A stretch of 64,000 bases of DNA. Source: Streptococcus oralis (GTDB lineage Bacteria > Bacillota > Bacilli > Lactobacillales > Streptococcaceae). Position numbers and translations under genes: made by a program. The notes under the pieces are model-generated. The model saw only the letters and a list, made by a program, of their open reading frames with translations. It had not been told where the DNA came from and did not search any database. The stretch lies in contig NZ_CP065707.1 of NCBI RefSeq assembly GCF_016028255.1, forward strand, positions 697,001 through 761,000, read 5' to 3'. Numbering within the stretch: the stretch's first letter is position 1; each line of letters begins with the position of its first letter. Positions 8,230 to 17,170 of this stretch are shown one piece after another.

Positions 8230-8676
8230 ATGAAGTTACGAATTGAGATTGACGGCAATTTAGAGGAAACTGAAATTGTCATCAAGACCCCCACTTTGAC
8301 AGATGAAATTGCAGACTTGCAACGACTCTTGGAAGAGTCAAAGGCTCCGAGGTTGACTTTTTACAAGGGGACAGGTGAATATTATCTAGACCTGTCAGAA
8401 ATTCTCTTCTTTGAAACAGAAGGGAGCAAGATCTACGCTCATAATCAGAAGGAAGCCTATGAAGTACGTCTCAAACTTTATGAGTTGGAGTCCATCTTGC
8501 CTCGCTATTTTAGTCGAGTGTCCAAGTCAACTATCGCAAACATCCGTCAGATTTACTCAGTGGACAAGTCCTTTTCAGGAACGGGCACCATTTCCTTTTA
8601 TAATACGCACAAGGAGGTTCATGTCTCACGGCATTACCAATCCCTCCTAAAAGAAAATCTAAGAAACATGAGGTAA
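8230..8676 (+). CDS. LytTR-domain DNA-binding regulator
   Basis: The 148-residue protein has a short N-terminal region (1-45) and a C-terminal LytTR domain (about 48-148), with the EILFFETEGSKIYAH core and the FSRVSKSTIANIRQI helix-loop typical of the family. No receiver domain is present, so it is not a two-component response regulator. It belongs to the stand-alone class (HdrR/BrsR-like) normally held in check by a co-encoded membrane protein. The ATG at 8230 is preferred over GTG 8227 because AAAGGAG (8218-8224) is correctly spaced from the former. The next gene begins 5 nt after the stop and encodes a membrane protein, completing the expected pair. Confidence 0.9.
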   Translation: MKLRIEIDGNLEETEIVIKTPTLTDEIADLQRLLEESKAPRLTFYKGTGEYYLDLSEILFFETEGSKIYAHNQKEAYEVRLKLYELESILPRYFSRVSKSTIANIRQIYSVDKSFSGTGTISFYNTHKEVHVSRHYQSLLKENLRNMR

Positions 8677-8681
8677 AAAAG

Positions 8682-9356
8682 ATGAAAAAGAAAGCATTTG
8701 GTATTGTTTTATTGGTTTTAGCAGCTTGGATCTTGCTGCAAGGGAATTTTGGCATTCCTTCTTTGGATGGAAAAATATGGCCTTTGCTTGGTATCGTATT
8801 TTTTGCCTACCAATCAGTTGAGGCTTTGCTTAGTCGTCACCTGACTTCGGCAGTTTTTACCGCTCTAGTAGCCTTAATGATTGCGAATCATTTTTATAAC
8901 ATTTTGCCAATCCCAAACCAGTCTTTGTTTTGGGCTAGTATCCTAGCAGTGCTAGGTGTTGGCTATCTCACTCACTCAAGTAAGTTTTGGTATGGCAAAA
9001 AATGGTGGTACAACGGTGAGCGAACAGTTATCACGGATAAGGAAGTCGCTTTTGGTAGTGGAACCTTCTATACGCAGGATCAAGATCTTGTAGCCGACCA
9101 AGTGGAAGTCGCTTTTGGCGATGCTAAAATCTATTATGATAATGCAGAGATATTAGGTGATTTCGCGACTTTAAATATCGAAGTGGCCTTTGGTAATGCA
9201 ACTGTCTATGTTCCGCAACACTGGCGTGTCGATTTGAAAGTAGAAACATCCTTTGGTGCAGCTAAGGCAGATGCTCCTGTAGCGCCAACAAACAAAACCT
9301 TGATTATCCGTGGGGAAGTCGCTTTTGGTAAACTTGGAGTTGTTTACGTCAAATAA
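8682..9356 (+). CDS. LiaF-like membrane protein, partner of the LytTR regulator
   Basis: The 224-residue protein has four hydrophobic helices in residues 5-100, then a C-terminal beta-repeat domain (about 115-224) resembling the LiaF/VraT C-terminal fold. The domain contains five recurrent units built on (V/I/K/G)E-V-A-F-G (one is ETSFG), spaced about 20-25 residues apart and suggesting a beta-solenoid or toast-rack sheet. Location 5 bp after a LytTR gene points to a membrane inhibitor or sensor controlling that regulator, by analogy with HdrM and BrsM; those proteins lack this C-terminal domain as far as I recall. No terminator is evident before the rpmB promoter. Confidence 0.82.
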   Translation: MKKKAFGIVLLVLAAWILLQGNFGIPSLDGKIWPLLGIVFFAYQSVEALLSRHLTSAVFTALVALMIANHFYNILPIPNQSLFWASILAVLGVGYLTHSSKFWYGKKWWYNGERTVITDKEVAFGSGTFYTQDQDLVADQVEVAFGDAKIYYDNAEILGDFATLNIEVAFGNATVYVPQHWRVDLKVETSFGAAKADAPVAPTNKTLIIRGEVAFGKLGVVYVK

Positions 9357-9373
9357 AAAAATTTTTAATTCTC

Positions 9374-9452
9374 TTGATAAATTCAAGAAAGTGTGATAAC
9401 ATAGTACGGTATGTGGTGCTAGCACATCCGCTATATTAGATCTAATAGGAGG
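9374..9452 (+). promoter_or_regulatory. rpmB promoter and structured 5' leader
   Basis: TTGATA (9374-9379), a 17-bp spacer and TAACAT (9397-9402) form the promoter. The short leader holds a palindrome GTGCTAGCAC flanked by AT/AT and, directly against the AGGAGG ribosome binding site (9447-9452), a perfect 12-bp palindrome ATTAGATCTAAT (9435-9446). Placement suggests possible translational autoregulation by L28; this is inference. Confidence 0.5.
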
Positions 9453-9460
9453 AAAACATA

Positions 9461-9649
9461 ATGGCTAAAGTATGTTACTTTACAGGTCGTAAGACTGTAT
9501 CAGGAAACAACCGTTCACACGCGATGAACCAAACAAAACGTGCCGTAAAACCAAACCTTCAAAAAGTTACTGTTCTTATCGATGGTAAACCTAAAAAAGT
9601 TTGGGCTTCAGCTCGTGCTTTGAAATCAGGTAAAGTTGAACGCGTTTAA
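9461..9649 (+). CDS. rpmB: 50S ribosomal protein L28
   Basis: The 62-residue basic protein begins [16 protein letters not shown] and has the L28 core [18 protein letters not shown]. It is a large-subunit protein required for late 50S assembly. Only one Cys is present (residue 5), so this is the zinc-free (C-minus) paralogue type. It is monocistronic, with a strong AGGAGG ribosome binding site, a dedicated promoter and a terminator. The rpmB, Asp23-family, fakA order is what I recall from other streptococci. Confidence 0.97.
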   Translation: MAKVCYFTGRKTVSGNNRSHAMNQTKRAVKPNLQKVTVLIDGKPKKVWASARALKSGKVERV

Positions 9650-9656
9650 TAAAAAT

Positions 9657-9684
9657 GAAAAGACCTAACTGGTCTTTTTCTTTT
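9657..9684 (+). terminator. rpmB terminator
   Basis: GAAAAGACC pairs with GGTCTTTTC-like sequence around a TAACT loop and ends in T-rich DNA, 7 nt after the rpmB stop. Confidence 0.88.
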
Positions 9685-9744
9685 GCTCTATAGATAAAAC
9701 CATTTGAAAAATAGAGTAAATATCTGCCGATACAGCATTCTGCT

Positions 9745-9773
9745 TTTACACTTGGGATGAAATATGATAAAAT
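9745..9773 (+). promoter_or_regulatory. Promoter of the Asp23-family gene / fakA operon
   Basis: TTTACA (9745-9750) and TAAAAT (9768-9773) are separated by 17 bp, with an upstream TGA extension of the -10. The ribosome binding site of the next gene (GAGG at 9790-9793) follows within 20 bp. Confidence 0.7.
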
Positions 9774-9801
9774 AAAGTATCAACTAGTTGAGGTAAAAAA
9801 A

Positions 9802-10167
9802 ATGACTGTAAAAATTAATACAAAAGATGGTCAAATCGAACTGACAGATGAAGTGATTGCAACCGTTGTAGGTGGTGCAGCAACTGAGATTTTTGGTGTG
9901 GTCGGTATGGCTAGCAAAAATACCCTCAAAGATAATTTCCAAGCCCTTCTTGGTAAGGAAAATTATGCAAAAGGTGTTGTCGTGAAGGCAGCCGAGGATG
10001 GCAGCATTGCAGTTGATGTTTATACCGTGTTGAGCTACGGAACAAAGATTAGTGAAGTCTCAAAAAACATCCAAGGGAGCGTTCGTTTTAGCTTGGAAAA
10101 CCAACTAGGAATTACTGCTCAGACTGTGAATGTCTACATTCAAAATATCAAAGTTGTAGGAGAATAA
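9802..10167 (+). CDS. Asp23/Gls24 family envelope stress protein
   Basis: Predicted protein of 121 residues from ATG 9802, behind GAGG. An in-frame ATG at 9757 lies inside the promoter and is rejected. The TDEVIATVVGGAATEIFGVVGMASK segment near residues 15-40 is the Asp23/DUF322 hallmark. Small members of this family (YloU type) are habitually encoded immediately before the fatty-acid kinase gene, as here, 2 bp apart. Their role is unclear; Asp23 of S. aureus is membrane-anchored and linked to cell-envelope stress. Co-transcription suggests a function tied to phospholipid synthesis. Confidence 0.9.
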   Translation: MTVKINTKDGQIELTDEVIATVVGGAATEIFGVVGMASKNTLKDNFQALLGKENYAKGVVVKAAEDGSIAVDVYTVLSYGTKISEVSKNIQGSVRFSLENQLGITAQTVNVYIQNIKVVGE

Positions 10168-10169
10168 TC

Positions 10170-11834
10170 GTGTCAAAAATTACTACCAGCTTATTTCAAG
10201 AGATGGTGCAGGCTGCATCAACTCGTTTGAATAAGCAAGCAGAATATGTCAATTCATTAAACGTCTTTCCAGTTCCAGATGGAGATACTGGGACAAACAT
10301 GGGGATGACCATCGAAAATGGTGCCAAAGAAGTAGCAGATAAGCCGGCTTCTACAGTTGGAGAAGTGGCGAGCATTCTTGCTAAGGGGCTCTTGATGGGT
10401 GCGCGTGGAAACTCAGGAGTTATCACGTCTCAACTTTTTCGTGGCTTCTCTCAAGCGATCAAAGATAAAGACGAGTTAACAGGTCAAGACTTGGCTCTTG
10501 CTTTCCAATCTGGTGTCGAGGTAGCCTACAAGGCTGTTATGAAACCAGTCGAAGGAACTATTTTGACAGTTTCTCGTGGTGCTGCCATTGGTGCCAAGAA
10601 AAAAGCGGAACAGACAGATGATGCTGTTGAGGTCATGCGTGCAGCCTTGGAAGGAGCTAAAACAGCTCTTGCCAAAACACCAGACATGCTTCCAGTTTTG
10701 AAAGAAGTTGGTGTTGTGGACTCAGGTGGTCAAGGTTTGGTCTTCATCTACGAAGGTTTCCTATCAGCTCTTACTGGTGAATACAGTGCGTCTGAGGACT
10801 TTGTAGCAACTCCAGCTAATATGGGTGAAATGATCAATGCTGAACACCACAAGTCAGTAGCTGGACATGTGGCAACTGAGGATATTACCTTCGGTTACTG
10901 TACAGAGATCATGGTAGCTCTCAAACAAGGTCCAACTTATTCTAAGGACTTTGACTACGATGAATTCCGTAACTACTTGAATGACCTAGGGGATTCTCTT
11001 CTTGTCGTCAACGATGATGAAATCGTCAAAGTCCACGTCCATACAGAAGATCCAGGTCTTGTTATGCAAGAAGGCCTTAAATATGGTAGCTTGGTCAAGG
11101 TTAAAGTAGATAATATGCGCAACCAACACGAAGCTCAAGTAGAAAAAGAAGCTCAAATCAGCAAGCCAGCTGAAGAGAAGGAATACGCCCTTATCGCAGT
11201 AGTAGCAGGTCAAGGCTTGGCAGATATCTTCCGTGCCCAAGGTGTGGACTATGTCATCGAAGGTGGACAAACCATGAACCCTTCGACAGAAGACTTTATC
11301 AAGGCTGTTGAGCAAGTCAATGCTCGCAACATCATCTTCTTGCCAAACAACAAAAATATCTTCATGGCGGCCCAATCTGCTGCAGAGGTATTGGATCAAC
11401 CAGCTGTTGTGGTAGAAGCTCGTACCCTTCCTCAAGGATTGACTAGTCTTCTTGCCTTTGATCCAAGCAAGTCTATCGAAGAAAACAAAGAACGTATGAC
11501 TGCAGCTCTTGGTGAAGTGGTCAGCGGTAGTGTAACAACAGCCGTTCGTGACACGACTATCGATGGTTTGGAAATTCACGAAAATGACAATCTTGGTATG
11601 GTAGATGGGAAAATCCTCGTGTCAAACCCTGACATGCATCAAACCTTGACAGAAACATTGAAACATATGTTGAACGAAGATAGTGAAATCGTAACCTTCT
11701 ATATTGGTGAAGATGGAAGTGAAGAATTGGCTAACCAAATCGCCCAAGAAATCACAGAAGAATTCGAAGATGTAGAAGTAGAAATCCACCAAGGACAACA
11801 ACCTGTATATCCATATCTTTTCAGTGTAGAATAA
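10170..11834 (+). CDS. fakA: Fatty acid kinase catalytic subunit FakA (DAK2/DhaL domain)
   Basis: The 554-residue protein has an N-terminal DhaL ATP-binding domain (about 1-200) with the metal-binding motif PVPDGDTGTNM (D37, D39) and ARGNSGVI, plus a long C-terminal region typical of the YloV/FakA family. FakA phosphorylates fatty acids bound to FakB carrier proteins so that exogenous fatty acids enter PlsX/PlsY phospholipid synthesis. No fakB lies in this window, as usual. Translation starts with GTG after GTAGGAG, and the gene is co-transcribed with the Asp23-family gene. A terminator follows 15 nt downstream. Confidence 0.94.
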   Translation: MSKITTSLFQEMVQAASTRLNKQAEYVNSLNVFPVPDGDTGTNMGMTIENGAKEVADKPASTVGEVASILAKGLLMGARGNSGVITSQLFRGFSQAIKDKDELTGQDLALAFQSGVEVAYKAVMKPVEGTILTVSRGAAIGAKKKAEQTDDAVEVMRAALEGAKTALAKTPDMLPVLKEVGVVDSGGQGLVFIYEGFLSALTGEYSASEDFVATPANMGEMINAEHHKSVAGHVATEDITFGYCTEIMVALKQGPTYSKDFDYDEFRNYLNDLGDSLLVVNDDEIVKVHVHTEDPGLVMQEGLKYGSLVKVKVDNMRNQHEAQVEKEAQISKPAEEKEYALIAVVAGQGLADIFRAQGVDYVIEGGQTMNPSTEDFIKAVEQVNARNIIFLPNNKNIFMAAQSAAEVLDQPAVVVEARTLPQGLTSLLAFDPSKSIEENKERMTAALGEVVSGSVTTAVRDTTIDGLEIHENDNLGMVDGKILVSNPDMHQTLTETLKHMLNEDSEIVTFYIGEDGSEELANQIAQEITEEFEDVEVEIHQGQQPVYPYLFSVE

Positions 11835-11848
11835 AAATTTAATCGATT

Positions 11849-11883
11849 AAAAAGAAAGTTGATTTTGCAGCTTTCTTTTTTTA
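11849..11883 (+). terminator. fakA terminator
   Basis: AAAAAGAAAG plus TTG pairs with CAG plus CTTTCTTTTT, including one G-T wobble, around a 6-nt loop, followed by a T run. Confidence 0.85.
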
Positions 11884-11947
11884 TGACATTTGTCATATTT
11901 CCTAGTGACAGAAGCATCTAGCTCCGCCAAATTCAAAAGACTATAAT
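11882..11947 (+). promoter_or_regulatory. Palindromic operator and promoter of the six-gene ABC/two-component module
   Basis: A perfect 16-bp palindrome, TATGACA-TT-TGTCATA (11882-11897), precedes a consensus TATAAT (11942-11947). The expected -35 position (11919-11924) has no match. Palindrome centre to predicted start is about 64 bp, and the missing -35 suits activator-dependent transcription. A NarL-type regulator is encoded at the end of this operon and is the natural candidate to bind (inference). Confidence 0.55.
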
Positions 11948-11973
11948 TGAAGTATGAAATGGAGGAAGAAGAA

Positions 11974-12165
11974 ATGAAAAATAAAATGATTGTCGCAGTG
12001 AGTTTAGTAGCAGCAGGAGTTATGACCTATCTCATGTTTTCAGGATTGGACGAGGGTTTCTACCATTTTCCTTGGGAGCTCTTTGCTGGCTTTGGAATGA
12101 TGTCTTGGCTTGTCAGAGAAGGTTTGAAATTGGTCAGAGATGTGAAAAAGGAGTTTGAGGAATGA
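11974..12165 (+). CDS. Tiny membrane protein 1 of the ABC/two-component module
   Basis: Predicted protein of 63 residues with two hydrophobic segments (about 4-22 and 29-47) and a charged C terminus (VRDVKKEFEE). ATG 11974 is chosen because GGAGG at 11961-11965 is well placed; upstream in-frame codons lie on the ribosome binding site. The stop overlaps the next start (ATGA). I do not recognise a named family. Short membrane proteins at the head of a kinase/ABC operon may act as sensors, transporter accessory subunits or bacteriocin-immunity-like proteins. Confidence 0.75.
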   Translation: MKNKMIVAVSLVAAGVMTYLMFSGLDEGFYHFPWELFAGFGMMSWLVREGLKLVRDVKKEFEE

Positions 12166-12356
12166 AAAAAGCAATCATCTATTTCTTTATCAGCCTATCA
12201 CTCTTGGTATGGTTAGTGGAAATGTTTACTGGTTGGTTTGACCAAACCGTGCTTCGCCAATTTATTCGTGGTGCTTGGGGTTTTGGGTTTATGATTTTCG
12301 TCGTTTTCCCTATGGGAATGAAGTGGTTGAAAGGAGAATCTCACGACTGTGATTAA
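12162..12356 (+). CDS. Tiny membrane protein 2 of the ABC/two-component module
   Basis: Predicted protein of 64 residues with two hydrophobic segments (about 4-26 and 38-54), rich in Trp and Phe, ending in a short polar tail (GESHDCD). It overlaps the first tiny gene by 4 bp and the ATPase gene by 8 bp, so translation is coupled across all three. It has no clear similarity to protein 1 beyond size and topology. The function is unknown. The pair could form a small membrane complex with the downstream permease. Confidence 0.72.
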   Translation: MKKAIIYFFISLSLLVWLVEMFTGWFDQTVLRQFIRGAWGFGFMIFVVFPMGMKWLKGESHDCD

Positions 12357-13218
12357 AGTTGAGAAATTGAGTAAGAAAATAAAAGACAAGGAGATCTTGC
12401 GGAACATCTCCTTTGAAATCAACGATGGTGAATGTGTCGCCTTGATAGGACCTAACGGAGCAGGTAAGACGACCTTGATTGATTGCCTCTTGGGCGACAA
12501 GTTCGTGAGCTCAGGTCAGATAGCTATTCAAGGCTTTGCACCAACAGATCCTCGATTAAAGCAGCTTATTTCTATCTTACCTCAAGAAAATACGGTGGTT
12601 CAAGACTTGAAAGTGAAAGAACTCTTATCCTTCTTTCAATCAATCTATCCAAACAGTCTCTCCAATCAAGAAATTGATGACTTGCTGAGATTTTCGGACA
12701 AACAGAAAAATCAGCTAGCGGGCAAGTTGTCTGGTGGGCAAAAACGTTTGTTCTCTTTCGTGTTGGCACTAATAGGTCGTCCGAAAATTCTATTTTTAGA
12801 CGAGCCAACTGCTGCCATGGATACCTCGACACGTCAGCATTTTTGGGAAATTGTTAATCAGTTAAAGAAAAATGGTGTCACCATTGTCTATTCTTCTCAC
12901 TATATCGAAGAGGTAGAGCATACGGCTGATCGCATTTTGGTTCTCCACAAGGGAGAATTAATTCGCGATACGACGCCTTATGCCATGCGTGGTGAAGAAC
13001 AAGAAAAACATTTTACGGTACCTCTAACTTATCAGGAAGTTATCAGAACTTTAGACCAAGTTCAAGAGATTGAAATCAAGCAAAATGCTCTTTCCTTCAC
13101 CACCAAAGAAGCCAGCCAGGTATGGAAAGTCTTGCAAGAACAGGGCTGCACGATCGAAGAAATTGAAGTTCGCAATCGAACTCTCTTAGACAGTATTTTT
13201 GAAACGACTCAAGATTAA
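12349..13218 (+). CDS. ABC transporter ATP-binding protein
   Basis: The 289-residue protein has Walker A GPNGAGKTT (about 35-43), signature LSGGQKR and Walker B ILFLDEPTAAMD, plus a C-terminal extension of about 75 residues common in CcmA/NatA-like ATPases for ABC-2 exporters. It starts at GTG 12349, with GGAG 12 nt upstream, and overlaps the preceding small gene by 8 bp. Together with the permease directly downstream it should form an exporter whose substrate may be an antimicrobial peptide or lipid, as for the LiaRS- or YvfS-type modules. An arrangement of this kind is what I recall for the pneumococcal TCS11 locus; this was not checked. Confidence 0.93.
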   Translation: MIKVEKLSKKIKDKEILRNISFEINDGECVALIGPNGAGKTTLIDCLLGDKFVSSGQIAIQGFAPTDPRLKQLISILPQENTVVQDLKVKELLSFFQSIYPNSLSNQEIDDLLRFSDKQKNQLAGKLSGGQKRLFSFVLALIGRPKILFLDEPTAAMDTSTRQHFWEIVNQLKKNGVTIVYSSHYIEEVEHTADRILVLHKGELIRDTTPYAMRGEEQEKHFTVPLTYQEVIRTLDQVQEIEIKQNALSFTTKEASQVWKVLQEQGCTIEEIEVRNRTLLDSIFETTQD

Positions 13219-13230
13219 AGGAGATTGACG

Positions 13231-13965
13231 ATGAAAAATATGACAAGTCTCATGAAAGTGGAAATCATTCTGATGAAACGGCAAGCCGTCTACTACTTGC
13301 TATCCATCGGACTCCCAAGTGTGTTTTACCTTATTTTTTCTGGTATGATGTCAGGGTCAGATATTCCAGAAATTGCTCTTCAAGCCTATCTTTTTGCCAT
13401 GACGCTCTTTAGTATCATGTCAAGTGCTTTTTTCAGTATCCCAAGCACACTCGAGTCTGATAAGACAAACAACTGGCAAAAATTGATTCAACATTCTCCC
13501 GTATCTATGGTAGAATATTATGTATCAAAACTGTTCAGTACTCTGCTAACTTTCTTGTTATCAATTATAGTTGTCTTTTCGGTTGGTCATTTTGTCCGTG
13601 GAGTTACGCTACCTTGGCTTGACTGGTTGGTAATCGGTGCTATTTTGCTGGTCGGAAGCGTGGTCTTTATCAGCATGGGTGTCTTGGTGAGCTTGCTTCC
13701 CAGTGCTCAACTGATGACGGTTATTGGCAATATTGCCTATATTGCTTTGGCTGTCCTAGGTGGACTCTGGTTCCCTTTGAATTCCTTCCCAGAATGGCTC
13801 CAATCCATTGGAAAACTGACTCCAACCTATCAACTGATGCAGGTTGTCTCTACTTATTTGGAGCGCCACGAGTTTAATATTCTTGCTGCCTTGGTTGTAC
13901 TAGGTTATACAGTTTTCTTTGGTGTATTGGTAATCCAGCTGAAAAAACGGATCGAGGTAAAATAA
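13231..13965 (+). CDS. ABC-2 type transporter permease
   Basis: Predicted protein of 244 residues with six hydrophobic helices, the last preceded by the ABC-2 signature region around GGLWFPLNSFPEWLQSIGKLTPTYQ (about 178-203), where NSFPEWL-P-Y is family-typical. ATG 13231 sits 7 nt after AAAGGAG, so an upstream TTG is rejected. It pairs with the ATPase encoded 12 bp upstream. The kinase gene begins 4 bp after its stop, so expression is closely coupled to signalling. Confidence 0.9.
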   Translation: MKNMTSLMKVEIILMKRQAVYYLLSIGLPSVFYLIFSGMMSGSDIPEIALQAYLFAMTLFSIMSSAFFSIPSTLESDKTNNWQKLIQHSPVSMVEYYVSKLFSTLLTFLLSIIVVFSVGHFVRGVTLPWLDWLVIGAILLVGSVVFISMGVLVSLLPSAQLMTVIGNIAYIALAVLGGLWFPLNSFPEWLQSIGKLTPTYQLMQVVSTYLERHEFNILAALVVLGYTVFFGVLVIQLKKRIEVK

Positions 13966-13969
13966 ATCT

Positions 13970-15668
<1,699 letters not shown>

Positions 15669-15728
15669 TAAGAAAGATAAAAATATCCCAAACGAATGCT
15701 TAATCGAAGGAAATCCATACTAGAAAGT

Positions 15729-15754
15729 AGGGGGCAAAACTGCCTCCTTTTTTT
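15729..15754 (+). terminator. Terminator of the ABC/two-component operon
   Basis: AGGGGGCA pairs with TGCCTCCT (one wobble) across AAAC and is followed by seven or more T residues. It lies about 60 bp after the response regulator stop. Confidence 0.88.
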
Positions 15755-15819
15755 GTTTAAAAAAGCGGTTAGAACTAGTGTCAAAGAGATAAAAGATCAG
15801 AATAAAAATGAAAAAAATA

Positions 15820-15985
15820 TTGACAAGGAAAGAAAAAATGTGTTACAATAATAGACGGTACTTTTTACTTTTGGTCTCTCAAAAGTGTACAGGGACGTGC
15901 TGACAAATGTTGCAAAAGTACACACAGATGGTAGCTGTCACCAAGTGTATCATCACCAAAAATAAAAAAACACAGGAGAATGTAG
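15820..15985 (+). promoter_or_regulatory. rpsL promoter and long structured leader
   Basis: TTGACA (15820-15825), an 18-bp spacer and TACAAT (15844-15849) with a TGT extension make a strong promoter. The leader of about 130 nt contains a perfect hairpin ACTTTTG-GTCTCT-CAAAAGT (15867-15886) and a second pairing GTGTAC (15885-15890) with GTACAC (15918-15923). The elements CAAAAGTGTACA and CAAAAGTACACA are near-repeats. It could be a ribosomal-protein autoregulatory leader. No other feature is seen between 15755 and 15819. Confidence 0.6.
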
Positions 15986-16399
15986 ATGCCTACAATTAAC
16001 CAATTGGTTCGCAAACCGCGTAAATCAAAAGTAGAAAAATCTAAATCACCAGCTTTGAACGTTGGTTACAACAGTCATAAAAAAGTTCAAACAAATGTTT
16101 CTTCACCACAAAAACGTGGTGTTGCAACTCGTGTTGGAACAATGACACCTAAAAAACCTAACTCTGCCCTTCGTAAATTCGCTCGTGTACGTTTGAGCAA
16201 CCTCATCGAAGTTACTGCCTACATCCCAGGTATCGGACACAACTTGCAAGAGCACAGCGTGGTGCTTCTTCGTGGTGGACGTGTAAAAGACCTTCCAGGG
16301 GTACGTTACCATATCGTACGTGGTGCACTTGATACTGCAGGTGTTAACGATCGTAAACAAGGCCGTTCTAAATACGGTACTAAACGTCCAAAAGCATAA
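15986..16399 (+). CDS. rpsL: 30S ribosomal protein S12
   Basis: The 137-residue basic protein starts [15 protein letters not shown] and contains the universal [11 protein letters not shown] and [14 protein letters not shown] segments. S12 sits in the decoding centre. The lysines at the classical streptomycin-resistance sites are present (K56, and the Lys of GRVKDLPG), so the allele looks streptomycin-sensitive. It is the first gene of the str operon, with rpsG 19 bp downstream. Confidence 0.98.
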   Translation: MPTINQLVRKPRKSKVEKSKSPALNVGYNSHKKVQTNVSSPQKRGVATRVGTMTPKKPNSALRKFARVRLSNLIEVTAYIPGIGHNLQEHSVVLLRGGRVKDLPGVRYHIVRGALDTAGVNDRKQGRSKYGTKRPKA

Positions 16400-16418
16400 G
16401 GAAAGGGGATAAAGAGAA

Positions 16419-16889
16419 ATGAGTCGTAAAAATAGAGCTCCAAAACGTGACGTATTGCCAGATCCGCTTTACAATTCACAACTAGTTACTCGTCTTATCA
16501 ACCGCGTTATGCTTGATGGTAAACGTGGTACAGCTGCTTCAATCGTTTACGGTGCTTTTGAGCAAATCAAAGAAGCTACTGGTAACGATGCACTTGAAGT
16601 ATTTGAAACAGCTATGGAAAACATCATGCCTGTACTTGAAGTACGTGCACGTCGTGTTGGTGGATCTAACTACCAAGTCCCAGTTGAAGTTCGTCCAGAA
16701 CGTCGTACAACACTTGGACTTCGTTGGTTGGTAACCATCGCTCGCCTTCGTGGTGAACACACAATGCAAGACCGTCTTGCAAAAGAAATCTTGGATGCTG
16801 CTAACAACACTGGTGCAGCTGTTAAGAAACGTGAAGACACTCACCGTATGGCTGAAGCTAACCGTGCCTTCGCACACTTCCGTTGGTAA
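16419..16889 (+). CDS. rpsG: 30S ribosomal protein S7
   Basis: The 156-residue protein begins [16 protein letters not shown] and includes the conserved [17 protein letters not shown] and ALRW-type core LGLRWLV. S7 nucleates assembly of the 30S head by binding the 3' domain of 16S rRNA. A GGAAAGGGG ribosome binding site precedes it. It is co-transcribed with rpsL. fusA follows after an unusually repeat-rich 280-bp gap with its own terminator and promoter. Confidence 0.98.
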
Positions 16890-16986
16890 TAATAAGATAC
16901 TAAGGGCGTTAAAAAAGCGACTGAAAATTAGGAAGCTTGACGCAGAATCAAAGATTCTAGGAAAGCTTATCTATTTTCCAAGCTTT

Positions 16987-17062
16987 TAGCCCGAGTTCAA
17001 TTGAGTTCAACTCAGCTAGCTAACTCTAGCCCGAGTTCAATTCAACTTGTCTACAAGTTGAA
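16987..17062. repeat. Repeat and palindrome cluster between rpsG and fusA
   Basis: TAGCCCGAGTTCAATT occurs twice (16987-17002 and 17027-17042), 40 bp apart, with GAGTTCAACTC between. It is followed by a perfect inverted repeat with 10-bp arms TTCAACTTGT / ACAAGTTGAA around CT (17041-17062). Upstream, GAATC-AAA-GATTC and AAAGCTT/AAGCTTT pairings also occur (about 16947-16987). No coding potential is visible. Confidence 0.8.
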
Positions 17063-17089
17063 ACCAACAAAAACAAGATAAACATTGAG

Positions 17090-17118
17090 AACGGGTAGGT
17101 CCTGCCTATCCGTTTTTT
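17090..17118 (+). terminator. Terminator between rpsG and fusA
   Basis: AACGGGTAGG pairs with CCTATCCGTT (one G-T wobble) over a 5-nt loop and ends in TTTTTT. Confidence 0.88.
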
Positions 17119-17126
17119 CTAAATAA

Positions 17127-17135
17127 TGTTATAAT
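17127..17135 (+). promoter_or_regulatory. fusA extended -10 promoter
   Basis: TGT-TATAAT (17127-17135) sits just beyond the terminator. No good -35 is present, because that position falls inside the terminator stem. It lies 36 bp before the fusA ATG, which has an AGGAG ribosome binding site (17155-17159). Confidence 0.6.
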
Positions 17136-17170
17136 AGATTGTAAAATAAAAAATAGGAGAAACTAACCTC

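Noticed and set aside
10986..11579. 197-codon minus-strand open frame
   Set aside because: Antisense to fakA, no signals for expression.
16890..17126. BOX or RUP-type pneumococcal repeat element between rpsG and fusA
   Set aside because: The sequence lacks the terminal sequences of BOX or RUP that I can recall; reported only as a local repeat cluster.
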